Counted from the first letter of the stretch, positions 12,601-19,500 are shown. The stretch is DNA of 25,426 nt from Phallusia fumigata (GCA_008931825.1 QXVZ01024909.1:1-25426); one strand, 5' to 3'. Translations and numbers: made by a program. The notes: a model not told the origin generated them from the letters alone.

Positions 12601-14471
12601 GATGGATGGCTGTTTTCGATTGAGCAGTGATTCGACATTGGCTGATGTTACTGAGAGATACCGGCCAAAAAAGTGTAAGGATTTGGTGTTTTTTTTATTT
12701 ACAACTATAAGAACTTTTTTGTTACATCAGTTGCTTCTATTTCTGCCTTTCATAAAAAATGTTTTTTTAACAGTTGTAGTTCAAGTCAAAGGCAAGAAGC
12801 GATTGATACAGAAATCTCCGACTTCGCCACACAAAATGTCTCACCAAAGAACCAGAGTGAAGGTGGGCGAAAATATTGTTTAGTAATGTACTCGTATGAT
12901 AGGCTAAAGGGTCTTAGCTACCACCAATAACGTACCCTGTGCCATAAATTCTGCGATGGATGGAAATGGTAATCTTTCCACCCATCGCAGAATTTCAAGC
13001 CTCAGATAAGGCTGTAAAAATACGCGCGGTTTGTATGACGAGCCAAGCCGAAGTATAAGGGGAAAGTATTTTTTTGGAACAACATTTTTTAAAACCATGC
13101 GAATGATGCCAGAAGACTCATTAAATTGCCCTGAATGTGCAAAACACTTAACAAATATCATTATCGTTCAAAAACAGTGATACTTGCCTCTCGAGGAACC
13201 CCCGTTACATATGCCGATTTTGCAACTCCTCTTAATCCGACACACGTTCGAACTCTCTACTGTTCGAACTCTTTAACATGACATTCTACATTCAGTTTAC
13301 ACATCAAATTTAGCTTTTTACACCGAAAGCTTTTAGAGTTTAGAGATCTGAAATCCTAAGCGGAAAACGTTTCAGGTGAAAGGGGATGTTGCCAGTGGTG
13401 TGTTGAAGTCGCCTCGGAAACGATTCAAAAACGTTCTCTCGTATCAACGGACCCCTGTGCTGAAAACATGTACGATGCGCATGGGAACGCATCACCATGG
13501 TAACGCAGAGAATTTCGATAGTCGCTCTGGCGTTGGGACAGAAAGTGAAACCGACACGCTAACAGTGAGTTAAGACGTTTTTCTTAGCTTACGAATCAAT
13601 AGAACATCTTTAAACCTAAAATGTGTCTATATGGCTGTATCAATGTTTTGAAGGACGCTTAAATCCTAATCAGGATTTTAAATTTTGAGTTGAGCGCCTC
13701 AGACAATTCGGCCATGTATGCTCCCTGTAATTTTTCTTACGGGGTTCGAACTCGGGACGATCCCGAGAACGAATTCCGATCAGTTTTTTTATGTGTGTAT
13801 GGGTCGAGCGTCTCAGTCTATTCGACCAAGCGCTTGCCCATGCTCCCTGTATTTGCAGTGTGCTTGTATTAGTACTCGTTATACTGCCACCTAGCGGTTA
13901 AACTAAAACAAATATTCAACAATTCAACTAACGAAAAAGGAAGAAAGCAAATTATGCACTAAATATATTTTATTGAACCATTTCTTGACATGTTATGAGT
14001 TACGTTATTCACTTCTTGTTGAGCACTGTAGTAAGAACTTTCAGCATTGCCCGGTTCGCATTTTTACACGTTATCCCACATTTAGATGGTTTCTTCCACC
14101 GACACTTGCAGTACTGTAGTGAACGTCAAGAAATCCCCACCATCGCCGTCCGTTAAATCGAGTTTGGAAATCAAGTTGTCCCCTCGGGAGTCTTTGCAAA
14201 GGTAAGATTTTAGCTGTAAAAGTCGAACGCAGAAGTCGGATGAGCTTTAGGGGGCGCATCAATGCCGCTAAATGATCCGCTAGAGGCACTCTTTTGGACG
14301 TTAACATAGAAAGCAATCCACGAAATAATCTCAGTTCCTTCGTTTAGCTGCCAAACATGTTTAATGATTGCTTTAAAACGCAAAATCTACGCAACGTGCA
14401 AGGAAAATCTTAAACGGCATTTAAGTATTTTAAAGCATGGGGAATACGATGTTAAACGAACTGTCATTTAG
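462..14471 (+). CDS. CCDC141: CCDC141-like spectrin/coiled-coil protein, whole gene (21 exons in window, 5' partial)
   Basis: This entry spans all exons listed below; the coding sum is 4377 nt and every junction is phase-compatible. The N-terminal two thirds are helical, with spectrin-repeat features such as Trp followed by heptad leucines. The rest is Ser/Pro-rich and basic. In vertebrates CCDC141 (CAMDI) is a spectrin-repeat protein that binds myosin II and DISC1, and its gene lies directly upstream of TTN on the same strand, as here. The name rests on that synteny plus architecture, not on a computed alignment. Vertebrate CCDC141 ends in an Ig domain, and none is visible here. Introns of more than 300 bp in which I see nothing notable: 654-1071, 3106-3761, 4785-5097, 6191-6772, 7936-8614, 8783-9479, 9779-10849, 11790-12101. 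Another spectrin-family protein is possible. Confidence 0.6.
1072..1255 (+). CDS. CCDC141: CCDC141-like exon B
   Basis: Acceptor tgctatttag, donor gtaaca; phase 0 in, phase 1 out. Encodes a charged helix starting ACEEIELVRDKVWAKKQC, with five cysteines in 61 residues. The open ORFs on the opposite strand here are shadows. Confidence 0.75.
1527..1696 (+). CDS. CCDC141: CCDC141-like exon C
   Basis: Acceptor cctttccttccag, donor gtatgt; phase 1 in, phase 0 out (junction codon g|gt, Gly). Encodes a spectrin-like segment with MDVWLSWRFKSG and a second Trp in AQWKQTEKTINK. Translation upstream of 1527 is intron read-through. Confidence 0.8.
1697..2364. other. Intron C-D with a short TTTG/TTTC tract
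   Basis: The intron is open by chance over long stretches but lacks splice-bounded coding sequence. A simple tract of tttg/tttc repeats lies at about 1943-1970. A small open segment around 2281-2360 (frame reading EVATTLDSVKWHLNSLRIA) has no matching donor and was not called. Confidence 0.5.
2365..2523 (+). CDS. CCDC141: CCDC141-like exon D
   Basis: Acceptor gatatttttcag, donor gtatcg; 53 codons, phase 0/0. Encodes LMASLENLEQSVFINEEVQL and a following amphipathic helix ending EIEKTVA. The in-frame ATG at 2311 lies before the acceptor and is treated as intronic. Confidence 0.7.
2524..2889. other. Intron D-E containing a dispersed repeat copy
   Basis: Positions 2663-2700 (cagtacttgtgtgcaaaac and flanks) closely resemble sequence in titin introns at 19830-19867 and 21509-21546. 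Otherwise nothing notable. Confidence 0.5.
2890..3105 (+). CDS. CCDC141: CCDC141-like exon E
   Basis: Acceptor catatcttacag, donor gtaaag; 72 codons, phase 0/0. A Gly-rich acidic loop (GGIGGGDKEEDN) separates two helical stretches, the second containing ALLTRYQMLNTRMKHYKTAL. Confidence 0.8.
3762..3980 (+). CDS. CCDC141: CCDC141-like exon F
   Basis: Acceptor tgtttcttag, donor gtaagt; 73 codons, phase 0/0. Begins LRKAIQESEKELMS and contains a loop MPSSPKKES between helices. The start resembles that of exon H (HRKAIQSFERRLEEL), consistent with repeated spectrin-like units. Confidence 0.85.
3981..4556. mobile_element. Intron F-G with a hAT-like terminus
   Basis: Sequence from 4153 (caggggttctaaaacggg) resembles the CAGNGGTTCTCAAAC ends typical of hAT-superfamily elements and continues as degraded repeat to about 4215. 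No matching right end was found. A CGCATGCGC palindrome at about 4083-4091 resembles an NRF1 site; its role is unknown. Confidence 0.35.
4557..4784 (+). CDS. CCDC141: CCDC141-like exon G
   Basis: Acceptor taatctgtctgacag; the chosen donor is gtaatc at 4785 (76 codons, phase 0/0). An earlier donor, gtaaga at 4707, has a stronger consensus and would give 50 codons, also phase 0. I prefer the longer form because INEVREANQSEVV joins smoothly to the helix of the next exon. Trp-rich spectrin core: FYSHWKQLWQNYQNKL then ISAWFTQGY. Alternative donor use is possible. Confidence 0.75.
5098..5226 (+). CDS. CCDC141: CCDC141-like exon H
   Basis: Acceptor tatttttaacag, donor gtgagt; 43 codons, phase 0/0. 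A charged helix, HRKAIQSFERRLEELDNQL, then LQEEAEQLLQDIN. It starts in mid-unit and is completed by exon G upstream. Confidence 0.8.
5490..5736. mobile_element. Degraded hAT-like non-autonomous element in intron H-I
   Basis: The left end (gtcaaacgtatggcccgcgg) and the right end (ctctgagttagacatgcctg) are related as an imperfect terminal inverted repeat. Both resemble the common TGTCAAAC...GTTTGACA type with an internal GGCCCGCGGG. No coding capacity. The rest of the intron (5227-5859) is unremarkable. Confidence 0.4.
5860..6051 (+). CDS. CCDC141: CCDC141-like exon I
   Basis: Acceptor tatggtttacag, donor gtactt; 64 codons, phase 0/0. Helical, starting NSKQDWDEFVYSSKERLKK and ending MKFYSLTEE. 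Translation upstream of 5860 from an ATG at 5740 is intron. Confidence 0.8.
6123..6190 (+). CDS. CCDC141: CCDC141-like exon J
   Basis: Acceptor tattgtttccag, donor gtaagt; phase 0 in, phase 2 out. A short 68-nt exon encoding CEAWNNDLRKMVESIRDKSS. It follows exon I after a 71-bp intron, one of the shortest in the window. Confidence 0.8.
6773..7087 (+). CDS. CCDC141: CCDC141-like exon K
   Basis: Acceptor ttaaacaaacag, donor gtaaga; phase 2 in, phase 2 out. Encodes the last clear coiled coil (DLVNLLGRNVLERLEEQTD), an acidic stretch, a basic patch (LRKMMKKKQTD) and another helix. Without splicing, a stop follows at once (aag taa). The phase of exon L confirms the donor. Confidence 0.75.
7088..7690. 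other. Intron K-L with a possible transposon scrap
   Basis: Around 7272-7325 a CGGCCCTCAAGG...GTGGCCCGCG segment resembles hAT-like repeat ends seen at 5490-5736. Nothing else stands out. Confidence 0.3.
7691..7935 (+). CDS. CCDC141: CCDC141-like exon L
   Basis: Acceptor ccaatattcttgtccag; phase 2 in, phase 1 out. The donor is gtgtgt at 7936; gtaaag at 7940 is a competitor, but its phase does not fit exon M. A short helix (SEVDNLHSLLEGVKNNI) passes into an acidic Pro/Ser-rich tail (EESTTDLPSPPDSRTLDMLE), marking the change from the helical part to a disordered part. Confidence 0.75.
8615..8782 (+). CDS. CCDC141: CCDC141-like exon M
   Basis: Acceptor cttatgtccgtag, donor gtatgt; phase 1 in and out. 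Ser-rich and acidic (TDTSSSSISLSSASEEYF), ending with DSDILAESEHVLT, the first of three related DxD-x-L motifs in this protein. Confidence 0.65.
9480..9778 (+). CDS. CCDC141: CCDC141-like exon N (basic, Pro/Ser-rich)
   Basis: Acceptor caattttag, donor gtatat; phase 1 in, phase 0 out, 299 nt with no stop in the required frame. A His/Ser/Thr-rich start, then a PPPKPARQSRSARQRRRR-type basic run, then RFWEKDLDQYAASWIADRD, whose aromatic and acidic residues look like a conserved short motif. Other frames here are also open because the exon is GC-rich; only this one chains to both neighbours. The basic run could be a nuclear localisation or phospholipid-binding signal (inference). Confidence 0.65.
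10850..10935 (+). CDS. CCDC141: CCDC141-like exon O (short)
   Basis: Acceptor gtatttttag, donor gtgagt; 86 nt, phase 0 in, phase 2 out. Encodes MSPSSLVMEEPKSSSQHQIS and a few more residues. It is supported by phase: exon N ends at phase 0 and exon P needs phase 2, and this exon bridges them. It begins with ATG, so an internal promoter or trans-spliced start cannot be excluded. Confidence 0.6.
10958..11297. mobile_element. GGTACGGTAC tandem/inverted repeat element
   Basis: Contains two identical adjacent 42-bp units (10998-11039, 11040-11081) plus partial copies on both sides. The left end AAGGATAGCAATACGG (from 10958) is the inverted match of ATACGTAGCGTACCGTACTGCCATCCTTG at the right end (to 11297). 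An internal inverted end lies at 11131-11163, so it looks like two adjacent foldback copies. No coding capacity. It fills most of intron O-P. Confidence 0.6.
11374..11789 (+). CDS. CCDC141: CCDC141-like exon P
   Basis: Acceptor tacacgtcatag, donor gtagaa; phase 2 in, phase 1 out. Low-complexity, polar sequence. Contains DTDGLLEADALTGIIP at 11456-11503, the second copy of the repeated motif. Upstream read-through (from 11225) runs through the GGTAC repeat and is not coding. Confidence 0.75.
12102..12674 (+). CDS. CCDC141: CCDC141-like exon Q (largest)
   Basis: Acceptor acaatttttag; donor gtaagg at 12675, chosen over gtgtaa at 12673 because only it gives the phase of exon R (junction codon t|tt, Phe). 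Encodes about 190 residues: a basic first half rich in Lys/Arg/Ser, then an acidic second half. The third motif copy, DTDCLVAADAVTGKVP, lies at 12476-12523. No known domain is recognisable. Confidence 0.75.
12774..12862 (+). CDS. CCDC141: CCDC141-like exon R
   Basis: Acceptor gtttttttaacag, donor gtgggc (weak); phase 1 in, phase 0 out. Encodes VVQVKGKKRLIQKSPTSPHK and more basic residues. The preceding intron is only 99 bp. Confidence 0.65.
12946..12995. repeat. Near-perfect hairpin, 21-bp arms, 8-nt loop
   Basis: Arms 12946-12966 and 12975-12995 pair with one mismatch around the core ATTCTGCGATGG. It sits in the 513-bp intron R-S, which otherwise shows nothing. The stem does not extend past the arms, so it is short for a microRNA precursor. 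A foldback transposon remnant is more likely. Confidence 0.65.
13376..13564 (+). CDS. CCDC141: CCDC141-like exon S
   Basis: Acceptor aacgtttcag, donor gtgagt; 63 codons, phase 0/0. Basic (LKSPRKRFKNVLSYQRTP), with a THHHGN stretch and an acidic end ESETDTLT. If the donor is not used the frame ends two codons later (gtg agt taa), giving an alternative C-terminus. Confidence 0.7.
13690..13905 (+). repeat. Possible tRNA-derived SINE
   Basis: A B-box-like ggttcgaactc lies at 13743-13753. A direct repeat of gagcg-y-ctcag...ttcg-r-cca...gctccctgta occurs from 13692 and again from 13806. No tRNA cloverleaf closes properly. It lies in intron S-T (13565-14085). Confidence 0.35.
14086..14201 (+). CDS. 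CCDC141: CCDC141-like exon T
   Basis: Acceptor tcccacatttag, donor gtaaga; phase 0 in, phase 2 out. Encodes MVSSTDTCSTVVNVKKSPPS then a Ser/Lys-rich end SPRESLQR. Read-through would stop at once (agg taa). It could also be the last coding exon if the donor is silent. Confidence 0.6.
14348..14471 (+). CDS. CCDC141: Candidate terminal exon U of the CCDC141-like gene
   Basis: Acceptor tccttcgtttag after a 146-bp intron, phase 2 in; 40 codons then TAG at 14469-14471. Basic peptide with KRKIYATCKENLKRHL. The phase fits and the frame stays open, but the pyrimidine tract is poor. A competing terminal exon would start after tcctgtag at 14577. The end of the gene is uncertain. Confidence 0.4.
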
Positions 14472-14704
14472 TCAATAGCATGGAAAATAGATTTTTGTTT
14501 AAATATATTGTCCATTTAATGTTTTGGGTGTCGACTTTCACATAAGTTTTTTTGCACATTGCTAATATATCCTGTAGTTTGTTGCACAATTTATATTCGT
14601 TACGAGAAAAACAGTTCATGACACAAACCGCATGGCAAAGTGGCTAACCAAATAATTTAAAAATAGGATTGTTCGATTTTTATTCAAATAACAAACGAAG
14701 TTAA

Positions 14705-14808
14705 ATTAAAAACATAACTGCCAGAAAACTTGTATGAAGTGAATGCATTTTATTGCAAACGTTTCAAAAAGTGTTATATGCAAGTTCTCTGGCAGTTATG
14801 TTTTTAAT
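14705..14808. mobile_element. MITE with 28-bp terminal inverted repeats, TTAA-type
   Basis: The left arm at 14705-14732 starts ATTAAAAACATAACTG and the right arm at 14781-14808 is its inverse with one mismatch. TTAA occurs at both ends, as expected for a piggyBac-like target. The same arms flank shorter 79-bp copies in titin introns at 20113 and 21785. Confidence 0.7.
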
Positions 14809-15028
14809 TCTGCTACACTTCGAACCCGTATCATGTGTTCCTAAAACACAATCGTTTAATACTCCCACCTTGTAACCGTAAATTTTTTTAAAATTTAAGC
14901 GCTTTATTTTTCTGACAAAGTGTTGCATAAACGTATTTAAAAAGCGGTGGTAGGATCTTGTGACAGTTGCCACAATCTTAACGGCGTCGCAATTCTAGAC
15001 GACAAGTTCCGTTCGCGATTCATGTGAC

Positions 15029-15034
15029 AATAAA
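15029..15034 (+). terminator. Candidate poly(A) signal AATAAA
   Basis: The only clear AATAAA I see between the last CCDC141-like exon and the titin promoter. It would imply a long 3' UTR for exon U. Tentative. Confidence 0.25.
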
Positions 15035-15170
15035 CAGACAGTTCTAGGTTGACGCACTAATCGACTGTCATACCATCCCCGCTCTTTGCTAAGTGTGTGC
15101 GTGCGTTACTCGCGCCTTCAAAGACTAACAAAAGGTTGCTAAGTGACATGAGGGGTCCGGGGCGCTGCTG

Positions 15171-15320
15171 CAGTTGTTTCTTATGCGTGCGCGGCAGCCG
15201 TCTACTGGTGATGGCCTAAAAATACCAGCCCGACCGCCTGTCTGCATGCATGCTGGCCTTTTTCCTTTGCTCCCAGGCCGGCATATAATAACGGCCCTTG
15301 ACGTCCCTAGAGACAGAGCA
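15171..15320 (+). promoter_or_regulatory. Candidate titin promoter: E-box, MEF2-like site, TATA box
   Basis: CAGTTG E-box at 15171-15176, MEF2-like CTAAAAATAC at 15216-15225 (last base off consensus) and TATAATAA at 15284-15291, inside a locally GC-richer stretch. Start of transcription would be near 15314-15322. E-box plus MEF2 plus TATA is the usual make-up of muscle promoters, and the next gene is titin. Confidence 0.5.
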
Positions 15321-15483
15321 CTCAGGGCTATTCAGTCATCAGATCTTCACTGTTTAAGGTCAGGCAGAGCTGTTGAGCCGTGTTTTGCAGGGTTTAAGTT
15401 TTTTAGGGTTTTGTTTGGTTTGGTGTCGATTTAGGGTGTATTTGTTAGGGGTAGGGATAGCGAAAACTGACGTTTCGTTGGAG
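15315..15483 (+). other. TTN: Predicted non-coding leader exon of titin
   Basis: Runs from the predicted start to the donor ttggag|gtaagc at 15484. It contains no ATG. The intron 15484-15887 ends with a strong branch point (ctactaac) and acceptor (atttatctgcag). The 5' end is inferred from the TATA position. Confidence 0.4.
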
Positions 15484-15887
15484 GTAAGCGCAAAGTCACT
15501 GCATTTCGCGGGAATGACACATTGCGTAGCTGCTTGTTCGCTGCACGAAGTTCGCCTCACTTAACGGTTAAAAACATTTTGTTGAAACATTTTCTGTACA
15601 TTTAAAACGCATGTTATTCATCTCTGCCGTTTCACAGTCCCAAAACGGGGTTTGTTTGTGGAAAGAAGTAGGAATAAGTATTCGTTGAAGTAAAGATAAC
15701 GTAAGACTAAACATTTAAGCGCTTTTTACCCACTTTCGGCAAAAGCGAGTGGCTATATACTGAACGCCTCGCACATTACGCATGTTGGGTCATTCATAAG
15801 ACTAGCCCATTCATTAGACTAGCACGAGGCTTACCCATTTAACCCATACAAACCCTACTAACTATTTTTGTTTTAATTTATCTGCAG

Positions 15888-16209
15888 GTTAATCTTGTAG
15901 TTAACACATTTTCACCACATTTTCACTCACCACACATACACACACACACACACGTAAATCTTTCATTATCACATCTGACTATTAGTTCATCTCACTCACT
16001 CGCTTTTCGGCTTTATCCTTTGTTTTCACACGCGTAAGCATCGAGCAACGTGATGGCCGAAAACCAACAATTTTTTAGTTCCTCCACCGAGATGAGTAGC
16101 CATGGCAACGTGGCCGAGATGCCGTTGGAGCCTCCGCGCTTCATCCAGCCTCTCCAGAGCGTCGTTGCCGTCGAAGGAGGTTCGGTTTGCTTCGAAGCAA
16201 TTTTAACCG
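15888..16209 (+). CDS. TTN: Titin exon 1 (leader plus first half of Ig Z1)
   Basis: Splice acceptor at 15887; coding from ATG 16053, donor gtaagt, phase 1 out. The 165-nt leader part has no upstream ATG and includes a (CA)n tract at about 15931-15953. The protein starts with about 30 Ser/Glu-rich residues and then PRFIQPLQSVVAVEGGSVCF, which matches the start of vertebrate titin Z1 (FTQPLQSVVVLEG). Titin's N-terminus anchors the molecule in the Z-disc. The N-terminal extension is longer than in human titin, where Z1 starts almost at once. Confidence 0.85.
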
Positions 16210-16649
16210 GTAAGTGTTTTATTGTCAAAAGTGTTGTGTTTTACTATATGCCTGATGTTCAATTTTAGGCGTGTTGAAGCACAAGTTATATCTTAGTTCT
16301 CGTAACATATTATTTGTAAACTGTAAACCGTAAAAATAGAACACCAGCTGCTTAACTGCTTTTATACTAAGATTTGGTTTGGCAAAGATTTTACAAATAG
16401 GTTGCAAAGTTCAGGTCGAGCCTAACAAACTTTTAATTTTAAATAGAGTAATGTTTTTACTTTAATTTAGTCATTTTTAAGTCAAAATTCCTTAAAAAAT
16501 AACATCGGTTGGTTTGGAAACGTTTGTCAGATGAAAGCTTTTTATTTCACATTAACAATGTAAACGATTGCGCGTTTGAAGAGAATTATATCCAATAAAG
16601 TAGTTTTATCCATTTTCAACATACCACAACTTGCCACAACTTGCCACAG

Positions 16650-16850
16650 GCTTCCCGAGACCCGAGGTGCGTTGGTATCACGGAAACGATGACGTCGCCA
16701 AGTCCGTCAACTACGAAATCTCTTACGGAGTCGATGGAAGAACGAGTCTTCTCATCCCGGAGGTGTTTGATGAGGACGCAGGGCAGTTTGTGTGCAAGGC
16801 GTTCAGTGACCTTGGTCAAGCGTCCAGCACTGCTGAGTTGGTGGTACAGA
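16650..16850 (+). CDS. TTN: Titin exon 2 (second half of Ig Z1)
   Basis: Acceptor acttgccacag, donor gtaagt; phase 1/1. GFPRPEVRWYHGNDDVAKS carries the core Trp, and DEDAGQFVCKAFSDLGQ carries the second Ig Cys. It ends ASSTAELVVQ, as in vertebrate Z1 (TSTAELLV). The intron before it, 16210-16649, shows nothing notable. Confidence 0.92.
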
Positions 16851-17110
16851 GTAAGTTAAAATTGTTTTTGTTGTTCATTTTGTTGTTAATTGTAGTTCGG
16901 GCTTTTTTGACGAGCTCGCAAAGTCAACGATTTCAGGAGTTTTCCTCACAAAGTTTACAACTTACACTTGTTTTATGAAATGTCGTTCAGTTAACATGTC
17001 CTCAATTGCTCTACTTATTTTTTCACGGGTATAGTGTCATGACATTGTTTCCATTTTTGTTATTCACACATACAGCTGTCAATAACGGCGGTTTCATTTC
17101 TTTCAAACAG

Positions 17111-17235
17111 CTACCACCGTGCCACCAGACTTCACACAACGACTTGCGAACATCACAGTGGCACAGGGGACACCCGTGTGTTTCCAAGTGCGAGCATCTG
17201 GCGTTCCCACACCACGCGTAAAGTGGTATAGAGAG
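17111..17235 (+). CDS. TTN: Titin exon 3 (first half of Ig Z2)
   Basis: Acceptor tctttcaaacag, donor gtgaga; phase 1 in, phase 0 out. PPDFTQRLANITVAQG and VRASGVPTPRVKWYRE match vertebrate titin Z2 almost position by position. In vertebrates Z1 and Z2 together bind telethonin; whether that partner exists here is unknown. Confidence 0.92.
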
Positions 17236-17623
17236 GTGAGAACATCGGCGGGTTTCGTTTTCACCAAATAAGTTGCACCAATTATCCATTTAATTCATGC
17301 AGTGTCTTTTGTCTCCTTTTATCTACTTTTACAATATTAGTTGTGGCCAAACAAAAAATATAAAATGCCGGTATTATTTTTTTGGAGGGTAAATAAGCTT
17401 CGCGTTGTGCCCTTAAAATACCAACCCATCTTGCACTGATGTTCACAACATCGATTAAAACGTTTACAATCTCTCTGACAGTTTTGTTTTAATTAAACTC
17501 ACCTTCAAGTCCGCGTCTTGAGTTTCTTACTCTCACTCCGCGCAATTTGGATTTGGCAGTTGCGCTTAAAAATTCGCTTTCTTAAAGAAACAAAAAAGAC
17601 ATGTGATACGTTTCTTTTCGCAG

Positions 17624-17648
17624 GGAGCGGAAATCCGCAATTCAAGCG
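17624..17648 (+). CDS. TTN: Titin exon 4, broken at an N (second half of Ig Z2)
   Basis: Acceptor tttcttttcgcag, phase 0. Only GAEIRNSS is present (human Z2 has GAEIQSS) before the N at 17649. The F and G strands with the DxGxY motif are absent from the following sequence, so the exon is cut by an assembly join, not by mutation. The intron before it, 17236-17623, shows nothing notable. Confidence 0.85.
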
Positions 17649-17649
17649 N
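17649..17649. other. Single N: contig join with missing sequence
   Basis: Interrupts a coding exon, and the following DNA does not continue it. Unlike the other three Ns it is not flanked by a duplicate, so real sequence is probably lost here (rest of Z2 and any linker or Z-repeat exons). Confidence 0.8.
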
Positions 17650-18127
17650 CAGGTTGGTGTCACTCATGCATGCTTTTAAACAACTTAGGTTTGGTACATA
17701 CGTGCCTCCTGCTTTTAACATATTTTTTTCCTCATACACCCACCGCTTTTCCCACTTTCTGACACTGGCCAAGCATTTTCCGCTTAGCATTTGTTTTTTA
17801 CAACACACTTTGTTAAATGACCATTTCACTATAGCCTTATTACCATGTTCCAACAATGCTAAATTGCCAAATCAAGTAAAAGCATAACTCTAACACCTAA
17901 ACCCAAACCCATAATTACGTTTTTGCTACTTTTGTGCGTTGCCAAATTCCCAGCACCAAACTCTTACATTACCACACACAAAACAAAAAGTATCATACTG
18001 AATGCTCAAGGAAACGATGTAATGAACCGCAAAATTCCAATGTCCCGTTTCATGACGCTCTGCAGTCCTGCCGCCTTATCAAGTCCGACGCTTCGTCAGG
18101 GCTTATCGAGTACCTATGGGAGTTATT
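17650..18127. other. Unassigned segment after the join
   Basis: Presumed titin intron. An open frame ending at 18137 (17934-18137, ending LIKSDASSGLIEYLWELFQD) shows no Ig pattern and I cannot place it. Nothing else is recognisable. Confidence 0.4.
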
Positions 18128-18643
18128 TCAGGACTAATCGTCATACAGTGGTTCTATCCATCCCTTAGTGGCAGCTGTCGCATTCATTCATTTACCAAAC
18201 GGCACGGCTAGGCTCACACAGCGATATAAATGAGCTGTATGACTTTTGACATATGACGTTTGTTTACAGCGGTTGCGCCAGTCGATGACGTCATATTTGA
18301 TTAAATTTAGTCTGAAATGAGCACTTGGCATAACAGGGAACTGCTGTATAAAATGTGTTATGAAAACAATGCCTCCGCATTCTCTAACGAAAGGTTTTGC
18401 GTTTAAAAACGGCGTCTGTCCTTAAAAGTGAAGCAACCTCTTTTTCCAAAGGTCTTTGCTTTGCTTAGCTTTCCATAACAAATTCCAGTCACTTCATACT
18501 GTGTCATTTTTGCTTGTCACGTGGTCACACTGCATGTTACGTCACCAGGTCACGAGCACGGCTGCCACATCGCATGAAACAGAGCAGACTTCAGAGACAG
18601 TAACACAATCCACAGAAGAGGTACACTAAGTGAATGATTATGA
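18128..18643. repeat. 516-bp duplicate, first copy
   Basis: Matches 18645-19160 with essentially one difference (cattcattt versus cattcatct) and abuts the N at 18644. Includes one copy of the linker exon. Best read as an unmerged contig overlap. Confidence 0.85.
18549..18620 (+). CDS. TTN: Titin linker exon, copy 1 (Thr/Ser/Glu-rich)
   Basis: Acceptor ttacgtcaccag, donor gtacac; 24 codons, phase 0/0, encoding VTSTAATSHETEQTSETV and more. It sits between Z2 and Z3, where vertebrate titin carries the Z-repeats. It is present three times in the window (also 19066-19137 and 20777-20848), all inside duplicated blocks, so one copy is likely real. Confidence 0.6.
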
Positions 18644-18644
18644 N

Positions 18645-19160
18645 TCAGGACTAATCGTCATACAGTGGTTCTATCCATCCCTTAGTGGCAGCTGTCGCAT
18701 TCATTCATCTACCAAACGGCACGGCTAGGCTCACACAGCGATATAAATGAGCTGTATGACTTTTGACATATGACGTTTGTTTACAGCGGTTGCGCCAGTC
18801 GATGACGTCATATTTGATTAAATTTAGTCTGAAATGAGCACTTGGCATAACAGGGAACTGCTGTATAAAATGTGTTATGAAAACAATGCCTCCGCATTCT
18901 CTAACGAAAGGTTTTGCGTTTAAAAACGGCGTCTGTCCTTAAAAGTGAAGCAACCTCTTTTTCCAAAGGTCTTTGCTTTGCTTAGCTTTCCATAACAAAT
19001 TCCAGTCACTTCATACTGTGTCATTTTTGCTTGTCACGTGGTCACACTGCATGTTACGTCACCAGGTCACGAGCACGGCTGCCACATCGCATGAAACAGA
19101 GCAGACTTCAGAGACAGTAACACAATCCACAGAAGAGGTACACTAAGTGAATGATTATGA
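18645..19160. repeat. 516-bp duplicate, second copy
   Basis: Partner of 18128-18643. Continues without a break into the Z3 exons, so this is the copy connected to downstream titin. Confidence 0.85.
19066..19137 (+). CDS. TTN: Titin linker exon, copy 2
   Basis: Same sequence and splice sites as 18549-18620. Joins in phase 0 to the Z3 exon at 19371. Confidence 0.65.
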
Positions 19161-19370
19161 CTAGCTTGTATATATGTTGAGGAGGATTGCATAGTGGACC
19201 CATACAACATTTTTTTTCTTTCTCACTAAACCATGCAAATATTTTCGCTGACTGAATAATCATATTTAATTGTGAGGGTCAGGTTACAGTTTAAACCAAT
19301 TGCATTGCAATGTTACTAAATCATTTTAGTTCTATTTTTAGTTATATGTGATAATTTCTTCTCTTCCCAG

Positions 19371-19500
19371 GGTGTTGCCATCTATCCCCCATTTATTAAA
19401 ACCGGAATGCAGGACATGGAAGTAACGGACGGTGAAATGACTATTCTGCAGTGCGAGGTGATGGGAAATCCTGTTCCCCACGTCTCCTGGTACAGAGAAG
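19371..19500 (+). CDS. TTN: Titin exon, first half of Ig Z3 (copy A)
   Basis: Acceptor cttctcttcccag, donor gtaatt; phase 0 in, phase 1 out. YPPFIKTGMQDMEVTDGEM, then the first Cys in LQCEVMGNPVPHVSWYREG. Vertebrate Z3 has CHISGYPSPTVTWYRE at the same place. Confidence 0.9.

Noticed and set aside
15174..15564. Open frames in the titin promoter and leader region
   Set aside because: They span the TATA box and predicted leader; no recognisable product and no coding pattern.
18286..18293. CRE palindrome TGACGTCA (also 18803-18810)
   Set aside because: A single intronic 8-mer duplicated only by the assembly overlap; no other support for a regulatory role.
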